Part shown: piece after piece, positions 8,662-18,002 of the stretch
Position numbering within the stretch: position 1 is the first letter of the stretch
Layout: every line of letters begins with the position of its first letter
Origin: Glycomyces artemisiae
Lineage (GTDB): Bacteria > Actinomycetota > Actinomycetes > Mycobacteriales > Micromonosporaceae
DNA: 64,000 bases
Assembly: GCF_003002955.1 (NCBI RefSeq)
Contig: NZ_PVTJ01000005.1
Coordinates: 415,660 to 479,659 of the forward strand
Reading direction: 5' to 3'
Translations under genes and position numbers: made by a program
The notes under the pieces: generated by a model
The model's database searches: none
What the model was told of the DNA's origin: nothing
Seen by the model: the letters and a program-made list of their open reading frames with translations, nothing else

Positions 8662-9624
8662 ATGCCCACGCCCGCGTCCACCGCGCCGACGCCCGGACTC
8701 GGCGGCGCCGCCCGTTCGCGCCCGCCCGCTCCGGGCCGGCGCGCCCGGCGCCGTCGCGCGGGCGGCCACCTGCTCGCCTACGCGCTGGTCGCCCCGGCCG
8801 CCCTCTTCTACGCGTTCTTCGTGCTCCGGCCCATCGTCGCCTCGGCGCAGTACTCGTTCTACGACTGGAACGGCGTCACGACGGCGACCTGGGCGGGCTT
8901 CGACAACTACGTCGCGGTGCTGAGCGAGCCCAAGCTCGTGGGCGCGATCCTGAACGCGTTCGAACTCATCCTGTACTTCAGCATCGTCCCCGTCGGGATC
9001 GCGCTCTTCGCCGCCAACCTCATCAGGTCCATCGCCGCGAGCCGGCTGGCGGCCGCCGCGCGGACCGTGCTGTTCATCCCGCAGGTGATCCCGCTGGTCG
9101 CCGCCGGCATCATCTGGAGCTGGCAGCTGTCGAGCGACGGCCTCGTCAACCAGGTCCTGCGGGCCGCGGGACTGGACGCCGTCACCCGGGCGTGGCTGGG
9201 GGACTTCGACACCGCCCTCCCTGCGGTGGGGGTCATCGGCGCGTGGGTGCAGACGGGCCTGTGCCTGGTGCTCATCCTCGCGGGCATGACGAGGATCGAC
9301 GCGTCGCTCTACGAGGCGGCGCGCATCGACGGGGCGGGGCCCGTGCGCGAGTTCTTCTCGATCACGCTTCCCGGTGTGCGCCAGGAGATCGCCGTGTGCG
9401 TCACGGTCACCGTCATCTCCGCGCTCGCCAGCTTCGACATCATCTACGTCGCCACGCAGGGCGGACCGGGCGACAGCACCCTCGTGCCGGGCCTCCAGAT
9501 CTTCTACCTCGCCTTCTTCGAGCGCGAGATCGGCACGGCCTCCGCGTTCAGCATCGTCCTGATGGCGCTGGTGATCGCCGTCGTCCTGCCGCTCCAGCGC
9601 CTCCTGCGGGGGAGCGAGTCATGA
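8662..9624 (+). CDS. Sugar ABC transporter permease (MalF/UgpA type)
   Basis: This 320-aa inner-membrane protein has a proline/arginine-rich N-terminal tail and about six hydrophobic helices. The EAA loop EAARIDGAGPVREFFSITLP contacts the ATPase. The ATG directly abuts the TAG of the binding-protein gene, so translation is likely coupled. It pairs with the next permease to form the channel. Confidence 0.92.
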   Translation: MPTPASTAPTPGLGGAARSRPPAPGRRARRRRAGGHLLAYALVAPAALFYAFFVLRPIVASAQYSFYDWNGVTTATWAGFDNYVAVLSEPKLVGAILNAFELILYFSIVPVGIALFAANLIRSIAASRLAAAARTVLFIPQVIPLVAAGIIWSWQLSSDGLVNQVLRAAGLDAVTRAWLGDFDTALPAVGVIGAWVQTGLCLVLILAGMTRIDASLYEAARIDGAGPVREFFSITLPGVRQEIAVCVTVTVISALASFDIIYVATQGGPGDSTLVPGLQIFYLAFFEREIGTASAFSIVLMALVIAVVLPLQRLLRGSES

Positions 9625-10445
9625 TCGTGTCCCGTCGGGAGAAGATCATCGGACGCGTCATCCTCGTCGTCCTGATGCTGGTCACGGTGCTGCCCTTCGC
9701 CAGCATCTTCGTCACCGCCCTGCACGAACCGGGCAGCTACCCGCGGGGCATCGAATGGCCGGAGGCCCCGCACTGGGAGAACTTCGCCCTCGCCTTCCAG
9801 TCGGCGGACATGTTCCGCCTGCTCGGCTCCAGCGTCCTCATCGAACTGGGCGTCGTCCCCGCCGCGGTGCTCCTGGCGACCCTCGCCGGGTTCGGCCTCG
9901 GGCACCTCAGGCCGCCCGGCGCCCGGGCCCTGTTCGTCGTGTTCATCCTCGGCCTGACGCTCCCCTTCGAAGGGATCATCACGCCGCTGTACTTCCAGAT
10001 CCGCGACCTCGGGATCCTGAACACCCGGTGGGCGATCATCCTGCCGCTGATCGGCCTGTTCATGCCGTTCGCGGTCATCTGGATGCGCGCGAACTTCGCG
10101 ACGATCCCGAAGGAGCTGTCGGAAGCGGCGCGCGTCGACGGGGCCACCACGTGGCACCTGTTCTGGCGCATCCACATCCCGCTGTCGGTCCCGGCGATCT
10201 CGTCGCTCGCCATCCTGCTGTTCCTGTGGACGTGGAACCAGTTCCTCCTCGCGATCGTCCTCGTGGCCGACCCGGCCCAGCGGACCATGGCGGGTGCCCT
10301 GGGCGCCTTCCAAGGCCGGTACGGCACGGACATCCCGCTGCTGTGCGCCGGATCGCTGCTGATCCTGACGCCGACGCTGATCGTGTTCCTGGTCTTCCAG
10401 CGCAAGTTCGTCTCGGCCCTGCTCCAAGGGTCGCTGAAGGGATGA
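9621..10445 (+). CDS. Sugar ABC transporter permease (MalG/UgpE type)
   Basis: This 274-aa protein overlaps the preceding permease by four bases (ATGA). It has six predicted membrane helices and the EAA motif EAARVDGATTWHLFWRIHIP, followed by a C-terminal QRKFVSALLQGSLKG tail typical of CUT1-family MalG proteins. No ATP-binding subunit follows. Confidence 0.92.
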   Translation: MIVSRREKIIGRVILVVLMLVTVLPFASIFVTALHEPGSYPRGIEWPEAPHWENFALAFQSADMFRLLGSSVLIELGVVPAAVLLATLAGFGLGHLRPPGARALFVVFILGLTLPFEGIITPLYFQIRDLGILNTRWAIILPLIGLFMPFAVIWMRANFATIPKELSEAARVDGATTWHLFWRIHIPLSVPAISSLAILLFLWTWNQFLLAIVLVADPAQRTMAGALGAFQGRYGTDIPLLCAGSLLILTPTLIVFLVFQRKFVSALLQGSLKG

Positions 10446-10557
10446 CCGTCCCCGCGGCGGCCCTCCGTCTTCCGGGGGAGCGGTCGTCGCGGGCGTCCGC
10501 CTGTCGTACGACGCGAAATTCGTTCGTTCTGCGGGTGTACGGGACAATGCGCGCCAA

Positions 10558-10563
10558 TACGGT
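10558..10563 (+). promoter_or_regulatory. -10 box for a leaderless start at 10570
   Basis: TACGGT lies six bases before the ATG at 10570 and no ribosome-binding site is visible. The transcript probably starts at or next to the A of the ATG. Confidence 0.45.
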
Positions 10564-10569
10564 TGCGGC

Positions 10570-11820
10570 ATGCGCAAACCACTCTCCATTGCGGGCGCCC
10601 TCGCGCTCAGCCTCATCGCCCTCCCCGCCTCCGCCAGTGCGGCGCCCTCCGGCTCCCTCGACGAGGCGCTGCTCGACCGGAAGCTCCAGCAGCTCTACGA
10701 CGCGGCGGACCACTCCATCACCGCCGAGGTGCGCCTCGGCGACGACGTCTGGTCCGAAGCCATGGGGCCCAGGAAGATCGACGGATCCGGCGGCGCCGTC
10801 GACGAGGACGACCGGGTCCGGATCGCCAGCCTCACCAAGTCGATGGTCGCGGCGGTGCTCCTCCAGCTCCAGTCCGAAGGCGAGGTCGACCTCGACGCGA
10901 CGCTCGGCGACTACCTGCCGGGGCTCCTCCCGTACGAAAGCGAGCCGACCATCCGCCAGGTCATGCAGCACACCGGCGGCCTGCGCGACTACTTCCTCCA
11001 CCTCTACCCCTCGCTCGCCGAGAACGACATGAGCGACGTGTACGCGAACTACCGGAACGACTACGCGCCAGAGGAACTCATCGCGATGAGCACCGCCGAC
11101 CCGCTGCTGTTCGAACCGGGCACCGACTTCTCCTACTCGAACACCGGCTACATGGCCCTGGGACTGCTCGTCGAGCACCTCACGGGCAGGGAGCTGCGCG
11201 AGGTCCTCGACGAGCGCGTCTTCGAACCGGCCGACCTGGACGACACCTACCTGCCGAAGGACGGCACCGCGGGCATCCGGGGCGCGAACCCGGTGCCGTA
11301 CATGACGACCGGCGAACCCGACGACCCGTACTTCGACACCTCGCGGCTCTCCAGCGACCAGCTGTGGGCGGCCGGCGGAGTGATCTCCACTATGGAGGAC
11401 GTCAACGACTTCTACGACGCCCTCCTCGACGGCACGCTCCTGGACGGCGCGGGACTCGCCCAGATGACCGACTTCGTCGGCGGCGGCGAGGGCATGTACT
11501 ACGGGCTGGGCCTGGTCGGCCTCAACCCGGGCTGCCCCGGCGACCCGGACGAGGTCTTCGTCGGCCACACCGGCGGCGGCCTGGGGCACCAGACGTACTC
11601 GTTCCACTCCGTCGACGGCGACACGCAGGCCACGTTCACCTGGAACATCGACGACCGCCACGCCGCCGCCGACCCCGACGAGCTGAACTGGGCGCTCGGC
11701 TCCCTCCTCATCGCCGGACTCTGCGGCGCCGACGCGGGCCCGATGCCGACCGGCGCCGACCAGCGGGTCCAAGCGCTGATCGCCGACCTCGTGCTCGAAG
11801 CGCCGACGCTCCTCAAGTAG
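10570..11820 (+). CDS. Secreted serine beta-lactamase-fold hydrolase (D,D-peptidase/esterase type)
   Basis: This 416-aa protein has a cleavable signal peptide (hydrophobic core, then ASASAAPS near residue 24). It belongs to the class C beta-lactamase/D-alanyl-D-alanine carboxypeptidase fold: S87-L-T-K90 is the SxxK catalytic motif, Y189-S-N191 the YxN motif and H333-T-G-G the third motif. Such proteins cleave D-Ala-D-Ala peptides, beta-lactams or esters, and sequence alone does not decide which. It is separated from the importer operon by 124 bp and appears to have its own leaderless promoter. Confidence 0.85.
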   Translation: MRKPLSIAGALALSLIALPASASAAPSGSLDEALLDRKLQQLYDAADHSITAEVRLGDDVWSEAMGPRKIDGSGGAVDEDDRVRIASLTKSMVAAVLLQLQSEGEVDLDATLGDYLPGLLPYESEPTIRQVMQHTGGLRDYFLHLYPSLAENDMSDVYANYRNDYAPEELIAMSTADPLLFEPGTDFSYSNTGYMALGLLVEHLTGRELREVLDERVFEPADLDDTYLPKDGTAGIRGANPVPYMTTGEPDDPYFDTSRLSSDQLWAAGGVISTMEDVNDFYDALLDGTLLDGAGLAQMTDFVGGGEGMYYGLGLVGLNPGCPGDPDEVFVGHTGGGLGHQTYSFHSVDGDTQATFTWNIDDRHAAADPDELNWALGSLLIAGLCGADAGPMPTGADQRVQALIADLVLEAPTLLK

Positions 11821-11834
11821 CGCGCCGACCGGGC

Positions 11835-11853
11835 GGGCATACCGGGTATCCCC
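11835..11853. promoter_or_regulatory. Inverted repeat upstream of the DUF6518 gene
   Basis: ATACC (11839-11843) and GGTAT (11845-11849) form a perfect repeat around one G. It extends to GGG and CCC arms with one mismatch and lies just upstream of the probable -10 box of the next gene. It could be an operator; its ligand is unknown. Confidence 0.4.
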
Positions 11854-11893
11854 CGGGTGAGGGCGGCTCGACCCCCATGGCATACTTCCGCCC

Positions 11894-12541
11894 ATGCCCG
11901 AAGAGTCCCGAACCCCGCGCCCGCTTCCACTGATCCTGGCGGTCGCCGTCGCCGGAGGCGTCGCGCTCGGGGCGGTGGACCTGATCGCGCAGCGCGAACT
12001 CCCGTACCCCTGGGCCAACCTCGCGAATTCGAGCGCGGTCTGGGCGGTCGGCGCGTTCGCCGTCGGCGCGTGGGTGCGCGCCGGCCGCTGGCGGCCGGCC
12101 GCCGCAGGCGTGGTGCTGCTGGTAGTGGCGGTCGAGGCCTACTACCTGGCCGCGACGCTCATCCAGCACGACGACCTCGCCAACCTGTGGGCGCCGACGT
12201 CGCTGGTGTGGATGGCGTTCGGCGTGCTGGCCGGGACCGTGTTCGGGACGTTCGGAGCCTGGTCGCGATCGGACACGCGCTGGCGCGCGCTCGCGGGGCT
12301 CGCCGCACTGGGGGCGGTGTTCTTCGCGGAGGCCGGGATGCTGCTGCGGCGGCTGCCGGGCACGGAGGCGCAGTACCGGGCCGACGACCTCGCGACGGCG
12401 GCCATCATGGTGGTGATCGGACTGGTCCTGATCGCGCTGCTGGGCCGGTCGTGGCGGCACCGCGCAGCGGCGTCGGCGCTCGCGGTACCGCTTGCGGCCG
12501 TGGGCTTCGCAGGGTTCGCGATGGCGGGCTACGGCGGCTGA
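11894..12541 (+). CDS. DUF6518 family membrane protein
   Basis: This 215-aa protein has about six hydrophobic segments (for example LPLILAVAVAGGVALGAVDLIAQ and AAGVVLLVVAVEAYYLAATLIQ), separated by short loops. It resembles the actinobacterial DUF6518 family, whose role is unknown. CATACT at 11881-11886 lies seven bases before the ATG and no ribosome site is visible, so the mRNA is probably leaderless. Confidence 0.7.
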   Translation: MPEESRTPRPLPLILAVAVAGGVALGAVDLIAQRELPYPWANLANSSAVWAVGAFAVGAWVRAGRWRPAAAGVVLLVVAVEAYYLAATLIQHDDLANLWAPTSLVWMAFGVLAGTVFGTFGAWSRSDTRWRALAGLAALGAVFFAEAGMLLRRLPGTEAQYRADDLATAAIMVVIGLVLIALLGRSWRHRAAASALAVPLAAVGFAGFAMAGYGG

Positions 12542-12559
12542 GCAGCGCCCTGGCACGCG

Positions 12560-12565
12560 TAGCAT
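12560..12565 (+). promoter_or_regulatory. -10 box for a leaderless start at 12573
   Basis: TAGCAT lies seven bases before the ATG at 12573, the spacing expected when transcription starts at the initiation codon. This favours 12573 over the in-frame ATG at 12564, which overlaps the box. Confidence 0.5.
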
Positions 12566-12572
12566 GGCGCGC

Positions 12573-13607
12573 ATGTTCGATCCGATCCTGGACGCCGACA
12601 ACGAAATCGACCAGGTCGCGCGCACCTACGCCCGCTTCGCGGCACACGAGGCGGCCGGCGTCTCGCCCGTCTACGAGGACTGGGCCGACGGCGTCGCCGC
12701 CGACGAGCCGGTCCGGGCGCTCATCGCCGCGCTGCCGGTCGCGAAGCGCCAGCCGAACCTGGTCTTCGCGGCCTCCCGCCGCGCCGGGGCCCCGGTCGGC
12801 CCGTACCGGCCCTGGCGCGAATGGCTGCTGGCGCACTGGGAATCGGTGCGGCCGATCGTCATGGCGCGGGCGACCCAGACCAACGAGGCCGCCCGCTGCG
12901 CGACGCTGCTCCCGGTCCTGTCCCGGATCGAGGGACCCGTGGCCCTCCTGGAGGTCGGCGCTTCAGCGGGGCTGTGCCTCCACCCCGACCGGTACTCCTA
13001 CCGGTACACCGGCGACGCTCCGGCCGCGCTCGACCCCGACTCCGGCCCGAGCCCGGTGGTCCTCGAATGCGCCCTGTCCGGCACGCCCGCACCGTCCCGG
13101 CTCCCGGACGTGGTCTGGCGCGCCGGGATCGACCGCAACCCGCTCGACGCGACCGACCCGGACACCCGGTCCTGGCTGGAGACGCTGGTGTGGCCCGGGC
13201 AGGACGACCGGCGCGAGCGCATCGCGGCCGCCGCCCGCATCGCCGCCGCGGCACCGGCGCCGATCCGCACCGGCGACCTCAACGAGGCGCTGGCCGACGC
13301 CGCCGCGGACGCGCCTGCGGATGCGACCCTTGTCGTGTTCCACTCCGCGGTCCTCGTATACCTGTCCGCCGCCGACCGCGCCCGGTTCCGCGGCACCGTC
13401 GCGGATCTGGACTGCACGTGGATCAGCAACGAGGGCGCCCACGTGTTCCCCGACATCGCAAGCCGACTGCCCGCCGACGCGGACGCCGGCGGGTCGTTCG
13501 TCCTCGCCGTCGACGGGGAACCGGTGGCATTGACCGGGCCGCACGGCCACACGTACCGCGGTCTCAGCCCGGAAGGCCGTTTACCGAGCGATCACTCCCG
13601 CAGTTGA
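12573..13607 (+). CDS. DUF2332 family protein
   Basis: This 344-aa soluble protein has the features of DUF2332: an N-terminal helical part with SPVYEDWADGVAADEPV, then GPVALLEVGASAGLCLHPDRYSY, whose glycine-rich segment recalls a nucleotide- or SAM-binding loop, and VVFHSAVLVYLSAADR. The family is common in actinobacteria and is a putative methyltransferase-like fold of unknown function. It follows the DUF6518 gene by 31 bp but seems to have its own leaderless start. The stop lies 37 bp from the convergent propeller gene. Confidence 0.8.
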   Translation: MFDPILDADNEIDQVARTYARFAAHEAAGVSPVYEDWADGVAADEPVRALIAALPVAKRQPNLVFAASRRAGAPVGPYRPWREWLLAHWESVRPIVMARATQTNEAARCATLLPVLSRIEGPVALLEVGASAGLCLHPDRYSYRYTGDAPAALDPDSGPSPVVLECALSGTPAPSRLPDVVWRAGIDRNPLDATDPDTRSWLETLVWPGQDDRRERIAAAARIAAAAPAPIRTGDLNEALADAAADAPADATLVVFHSAVLVYLSAADRARFRGTVADLDCTWISNEGAHVFPDIASRLPADADAGGSFVLAVDGEPVALTGPHGHTYRGLSPEGRLPSDHSRS

Positions 13608-13644
13608 GCGAGAGCGCCCGGGGACCGGCTCGGCGCCGTGCGGG

Positions 13645-14664
13645 CTACCGTCCGATCGGTGTGGCGCCCATGGAGATCGTGCCCGGGGCGGTGAGGTTGG
13701 AGGAGGAGACGGTCGCGACCGTCTGCCATGAGCCGTCGGCGCGGCGGATCGTGTGCTTGACGGACTGGCCTCCGTCGGCGTCGAGGTTGACGATTCCGAC
13801 TTGCATCTCGCCGCCGACGTTGGCGGCGGCGACGTCGAAGGGGCGGTACTGGCTGAGCACCGTGGCCCGCCTGAACTGCTGCCACGTGGCGTCGGCCCGG
13901 CGGACGGCGTGGTAGACCTCGCCGGAGCCGTTCAGCGCGACGACGTGGAGCTGCGAGCCGATGCCCGCCAGCGCGACGCGATTGACGTAGCCGATGTCGC
14001 CCGCCGAGGTCTCGATGTTGCCCCAGCCGGTCCAGGTGCCGTCCGATCTGCGGATGGCGTGGCGCAGGACGCCGCCCGACACGACGGCGGTGTCGATGGT
14101 GGTGCCGACGCGGGTCGTGGCGATCTGAGAGATGGTCGCGAAGGTGCGGAGCGTCGACCAGCGGGGGAGCCAGGTGCCGTCCGCGGCGCGGACGGTGTGC
14201 TGGAGGGCGGTGCCGCCTTCGGAGGCGCCGAAGACGTGCAGTTCGCTGTTGAGCGCGGCGGCCGCGACGTGGACGGCGCCGGTGGCGGGGCCCGCCTGCG
14301 AGGGGATCGGCGTGAACTCGGTCCACGAGCCGTCGGCGCCGTGCCGGACCGCGTGGTCGGGGGTGCCGCTGTTGAGCGCGGCGACGACGTGGAGATCCGG
14401 GCCCAGGCCGGTGCAGGAGACGCGGTAGAGGGTGCCGGCGGCGGTGGGGACGTCGTCCCAGGTCGGCCCCATCGAGCCGTCGCCGCGCCGCCTCCGGTGC
14501 CTGAGTTCGCCGTTCGCCTGGCCCACAAGGAAGTGCGCGTCCCAGTCGGCGGGGGCGGCCGCGGCCGCGGCGGTGGCGAGCGCGCCCAGGCCGGCGCCGG
14601 CCAGGGCGGCGGCGGGGACGGCGAGGACGGTTCGGTGGAACTGGCGGCGGTCGAACGCGGTCAC
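13645..14664 (-). CDS. Tat-exported PLL-like beta-propeller protein
   Basis: This 339-aa protein begins with a Tat signal (DRRQFHRTVLAVPAAALAGAG, then an alanine-rich h-region). The mature part is built of about 45-residue repeats ending in H-x-x-R-x-x-DGSW: HAVRHGADGSW, HTVRAADGTW, HAIRRSDGTW, HAVRRADATW and HTIRRADGSW. This is the pattern of PLL/fucose-lectin-like propellers, which bind sugars or act as adhesins. The GTG at 14664 has AGGAG upstream. It is downstream of the alpha-galactosidase on the same strand with a 103-bp gap, so it could be a surface glycan-binding partner of that operon. No catalytic residues are recognisable. Confidence 0.75.
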   Translation of the reverse strand: MTAFDRRQFHRTVLAVPAAALAGAGLGALATAAAAAAPADWDAHFLVGQANGELRHRRRRGDGSMGPTWDDVPTAAGTLYRVSCTGLGPDLHVVAALNSGTPDHAVRHGADGSWTEFTPIPSQAGPATGAVHVAAAALNSELHVFGASEGGTALQHTVRAADGTWLPRWSTLRTFATISQIATTRVGTTIDTAVVSGGVLRHAIRRSDGTWTGWGNIETSAGDIGYVNRVALAGIGSQLHVVALNGSGEVYHAVRRADATWQQFRRATVLSQYRPFDVAAANVGGEMQVGIVNLDADGGQSVKHTIRRADGSWQTVATVSSSNLTAPGTISMGATPIGR

Positions 14665-14767
14665 GTGCGGCTCCTGGGGCTGCGGGAAGTGGTTGCGAGC
14701 CCCATTCTGGTGCGGTCGGGCGGAGCCGTCGAGGCGATCGACCGGCGGAACGGCGGCAGACCCCCGC

Positions 14768-16846
14768 TCAGTCGATGCGGCGCAAGCGGATCACGGTGCT
14801 GGCCGGGTCGGCTTCGCTCAGGCCGAGGTCGAGGCCGTGCTCGGCGAGGACGGCGCCGTGGCGGACGCGGCCGGTCGCCTCGTCGCGGTAGCGGGCGCCG
14901 TGGTCGAGGCCGTGCAGCGGCAGGAGCGGGTCCGGGTAGCCGAAGCGGCGTTCGAGCCGCCAGGCGACGACGGCCGTGTCGGCGCCGCGGTTGAACTGGA
15001 CGCCTTGCACGGTCCCCGCGCGCAGCGGGTACCGGCGTCCGAGTTGGACGGTCTCGCGCACCCGCTTGTACTCGGCCACCAGCGCCTCCGCGCGCGACAG
15101 GTCGCGCTCGGTCCAGCGGCGCAGGTCGCCGCCGACGGCGAGCGCGCCCGTCATGGCGATGTGGAAGCGCAGGTCGAGCGTGGCGGCGCGGCGGGTGAAG
15201 GGGTTCGGGGAGTCGGTGACCCAGGCGCCCATGACCTGCGCGGGGTAGAGCTGGGCGAAGCCCTCCTGGATCGCGATGCGGTCGATCGCGTCGGTGTTGT
15301 CGGAGGTCCAGACCTGGTCGGTCCGGGCGAGGACGCCGAGGTCGGCGCGGCCGCCGCCGGAGGCGCACGTCTCGATGCGCACGCGCGGATGGTCGGCGCG
15401 GAGCCGGTCGAGGACGGCGTAGTACCCGCGGGTGTGCTCGATCCAGAGGCGGTCGCCGTGCTCGGCGCCGGGCCAGCCGGCCTCGGTGAAGGGCCGGTTC
15501 ATGTCCCACTTGACGAAGTCGACGCCGTGGTCGCGCAGGAGCCGGTCGAGCCACCCGTGGGCCCACTCGCGCACGTCGTCGCGGGCGAAGTTGAGCACGA
15601 GCTGCTGGCGCGTCTCGGAGCGCCGCCGGTGCGGGCGGTGGTAGACCCAGTCCGGGTGGGCCCGGTAGAGGTCGGAGTCGGGGTTGACCATCTCGGGCTC
15701 CACCCAGATCCCGAAGCCCATGCCGAGGCCGTGGACGTGGTCGATGAGCGGGGCGAGGCCGTCGGGGAACCGGTCGGGGTTCGGGGTCCAGTCGCCGAGT
15801 CCGGCCCGGTCGTCGACGCGCGCGCCGAACCAGCCGTCGTCCATGACGAACAGCTCGCAGCCGAGGGCGGCGGCGCGTTCGGCGAGCTTCATCTGGGATC
15901 CGGCGGACACGTCGAATCCGGTGGCCTCCCAGGAGTTGTAGAGGACGGGGCGGACCTCGCCGGGGTGGGCGAGCACGTGGCCGCGGACGTAGTCGTGCCA
16001 GGCGGCGGCGCCCGCGGAGAACCCGCCGTCGGTGCACAGGCCCGCCGAGGCGGGGGTCTCCAGGGTCTCGCCCGGGGCGAGCGCGAACGCGACCGGGTCG
16101 TGCCCGAAGCCGGTCGAGACCGAGACGCGGTCGTCGGTGCTGCGCTCGGCGGTCATGCGCCAGGTGCCGCTCCAGGCCAGCGCGACCGACCAGACGCGGC
16201 CGGAGTATTCGCCCGCGGTGCCGTCGTCGAGCGCCAGCCACGGGTTCGACTGGTGGCCGGTGATGCCGCGCCGGGAGCCGATGAGCGTCTCGCCGTAGGG
16301 CAGGCGGGTCCTGGTGAGCTGGAACTCGGCGCCCCAGGAGCCGTGGAGCTGGCTGAGGCGGTAGTCGTCGAGGCGCGGCAGGACCCAGGTGGCGGAGTCG
16401 GCGCGGACGATCTCCACCGGGTCGTCCCCGCGGTTGCGGAGCACGACCCGCCGCTCGATCACGTCGGTGTCGGGGAAGGTCCGGTACACGGTGCGCACGT
16501 CGAGCGGGTAGTGGCGGTCCTCGAACCCCAGGGCGAGCTCGTCGCCGTCGCGGTGGGCGCCGGTGAACCGGAGTTCGAGTTCGGTTGTGCCGTCGGCGAA
16601 GCGCACTTGCAGGCCGGTCTGCCCGTAGCGGAATGCGGCGGCGGGGTTGAGGTCGAGCCGGGCGTCGAGGCCGTCGAACACCGGCCTGGCGCGGGGGGCG
16701 TGGAGGCCGGGCAGGTCGGCGGCCTGCTCGCGGGTGAGGCGCCTGCCCCAGTGGAGCCCGTGGAGCCGGTCGTCGTCGTCGAGGGCCAGGACGTAGGTGG
16801 TGTTGGGGGTGTCGAGGAGCCAGGTCCGGTCGTCGGCGTGCGGCAT
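14768..16846 (-). CDS. GH36 alpha-galactosidase
   Basis: This 692-aa cytoplasmic enzyme (no signal peptide) removes terminal alpha-galactose from galacto-oligosaccharides or galactomannan fragments. The catalytic nucleophile is D448 in DFVKWDMNRPF and the acid/base D516 in WTSDNTDAIDR, both canonical for GH36. The N-terminal beta-sandwich (YVLALDDDDRLHGLHWG) and C-terminal beta domain are complete. A GAAAGG ribosome site precedes the ATG at 16846. It lies 100 bp downstream of a LacI gene and an ABC importer on the same strand, so imported alpha-galactosides are the likely substrate. Confidence 0.93.
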   Translation of the reverse strand: MPHADDRTWLLDTPNTTYVLALDDDDRLHGLHWGRRLTREQAADLPGLHAPRARPVFDGLDARLDLNPAAAFRYGQTGLQVRFADGTTELELRFTGAHRDGDELALGFEDRHYPLDVRTVYRTFPDTDVIERRVVLRNRGDDPVEIVRADSATWVLPRLDDYRLSQLHGSWGAEFQLTRTRLPYGETLIGSRRGITGHQSNPWLALDDGTAGEYSGRVWSVALAWSGTWRMTAERSTDDRVSVSTGFGHDPVAFALAPGETLETPASAGLCTDGGFSAGAAAWHDYVRGHVLAHPGEVRPVLYNSWEATGFDVSAGSQMKLAERAAALGCELFVMDDGWFGARVDDRAGLGDWTPNPDRFPDGLAPLIDHVHGLGMGFGIWVEPEMVNPDSDLYRAHPDWVYHRPHRRRSETRQQLVLNFARDDVREWAHGWLDRLLRDHGVDFVKWDMNRPFTEAGWPGAEHGDRLWIEHTRGYYAVLDRLRADHPRVRIETCASGGGRADLGVLARTDQVWTSDNTDAIDRIAIQEGFAQLYPAQVMGAWVTDSPNPFTRRAATLDLRFHIAMTGALAVGGDLRRWTERDLSRAEALVAEYKRVRETVQLGRRYPLRAGTVQGVQFNRGADTAVVAWRLERRFGYPDPLLPLHGLDHGARYRDEATGRVRHGAVLAEHGLDLGLSEADPASTVIRLRRID

Positions 16847-16946
16847 GGTCGGGCCTTTCGGGTGGTGGCGGAACGCCGCGCCGCCGCGGTGCGCGGCGTC
16901 GCGGCGGGGTCGGTCGCGGGCGGGGGAGGAGCGTGGCCGCCGGTCC

Positions 16947-17975
16947 TCACTCCGTCCTGTTCCGGGGCGGAGCGGAGGTCTCGCGGACGATGAGCTCGGG
17001 CTGCCGCCAGGTCGGCCGGGGCCGCGGGGCGCCGTCGAGTTTGGAGCGCAGCAGCTCGAAGGCGCCCCGTCCGAGGCCGCGGAAGTCGAGGCCCACGGTG
17101 GTGAGCGCGGGGACCTGGAACGCGGCGTACGGGCAGTCGTCGAAGCCGACGACGCTCAGGTCGCCGGGGACGGCGCGCCCGGCGATGTGCGCGGCGCGGA
17201 CCGCGCCGACGGCGAGGTCGTCGTTCCCGCAGAGGATCGCGGTCACGTCCGGGTCCTCCAGGAGTCCGATGGCGGCGTGATAGGCCGAGGCGGTGGACCA
17301 GTCGCACGCGGCGGGGGGCGGCACGGGCCGGCCCGCGTCGCGGAGCGCCTGCTCCCAGCCGAGGCGGCGCGGGGCCTTCGACGGGATCGCGAGATAGTGG
17401 ACGGTCGCGTGCCCGAGGTCGAGGAGGTGGCGGGTGGCGCGGGCGGCGACGGCCCGGTCGTCGAGGGCGACCAGCCAGTCGGCGGCCTCGGTCTCGTCGG
17501 CCAGGTCGCCGCCGCCGGTGGCGACGGTGGTCGAGGGCTGGGCGGCGCGCAGGGCGCGCATGGCGCGGGTCGTGGTCGCGTCGTGCGCGATGACGATCGC
17601 GGGGGAGCCGAGGTGCGGGAGTCGGGCCAGCACGTCGGCGTCGGCGTAGGGCTGGTCGGGGTTCATCACCGAGACGGACACGGTGTGCCCGGCGGCGCGG
17701 GCGGCGTCCTCGATGCCGCTCAGGGTCTCCGAAGCGCCGTAGAGGGAGGTGTCGGTGGTCAGCACGGTCACCTCCCTGGCGGTGCCGCCCGCGAGGGCGC
17801 GGGCGAGCCGGTTGGGCCGGAACCCCAGTTCCTCGATGGCCGCCTGGACTTTCCGGCGCGTCGCCGCCGCCACCAGCGGGGAGTCGTTGATGACGCGGGA
17901 GACGGTCTGGTGCGACACGCCCGCGTGCCTGGCGACGTCGACGATGTTGACGCGTCGGGGCCTGTCCGTGCTCAT
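16947..17975 (-). CDS. LacI-family repressor of the alpha-galactoside operon
   Basis: The 342-aa protein has a standard LacI HTH (VNIVDVARHAGVSHQTVSRVINDSP), hinge region FRPNRLARALAGG and sugar-binding core (CGNDDLAVGAVRAAHIAGR, SVVGFDDCPYAAFQVPALTTVGLDF). It is encoded inside the same-strand cluster, between the binding-protein gene (27 bp upstream) and the alpha-galactosidase. It is therefore probably co-transcribed with the genes it controls. A perfect 17-bp inverted repeat over the operon promoter at 21166-21182 is the best operator candidate. Confidence 0.92.
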   Translation of the reverse strand: MSTDRPRRVNIVDVARHAGVSHQTVSRVINDSPLVAAATRRKVQAAIEELGFRPNRLARALAGGTAREVTVLTTDTSLYGASETLSGIEDAARAAGHTVSVSVMNPDQPYADADVLARLPHLGSPAIVIAHDATTTRAMRALRAAQPSTTVATGGGDLADETEAADWLVALDDRAVAARATRHLLDLGHATVHYLAIPSKAPRRLGWEQALRDAGRPVPPPAACDWSTASAYHAAIGLLEDPDVTAILCGNDDLAVGAVRAAHIAGRAVPGDLSVVGFDDCPYAAFQVPALTTVGLDFRGLGRGAFELLRSKLDGAPRPRPTWRQPELIVRETSAPPRNRTE

Positions 17976-18002
17976 GCGGCTCGCTTCCTGGGTTCGGGGC
18001 TG

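Noticed and set aside
10446..10500. A terminator after the first importer operon
   Set aside because: Only a short, mismatched GC stem can be drawn; not convincing.
14432..16993. A plus-strand frame of 853 codons
   Set aside because: It is antisense to the GH36 gene, whose nucleophile and acid/base motifs are intact.
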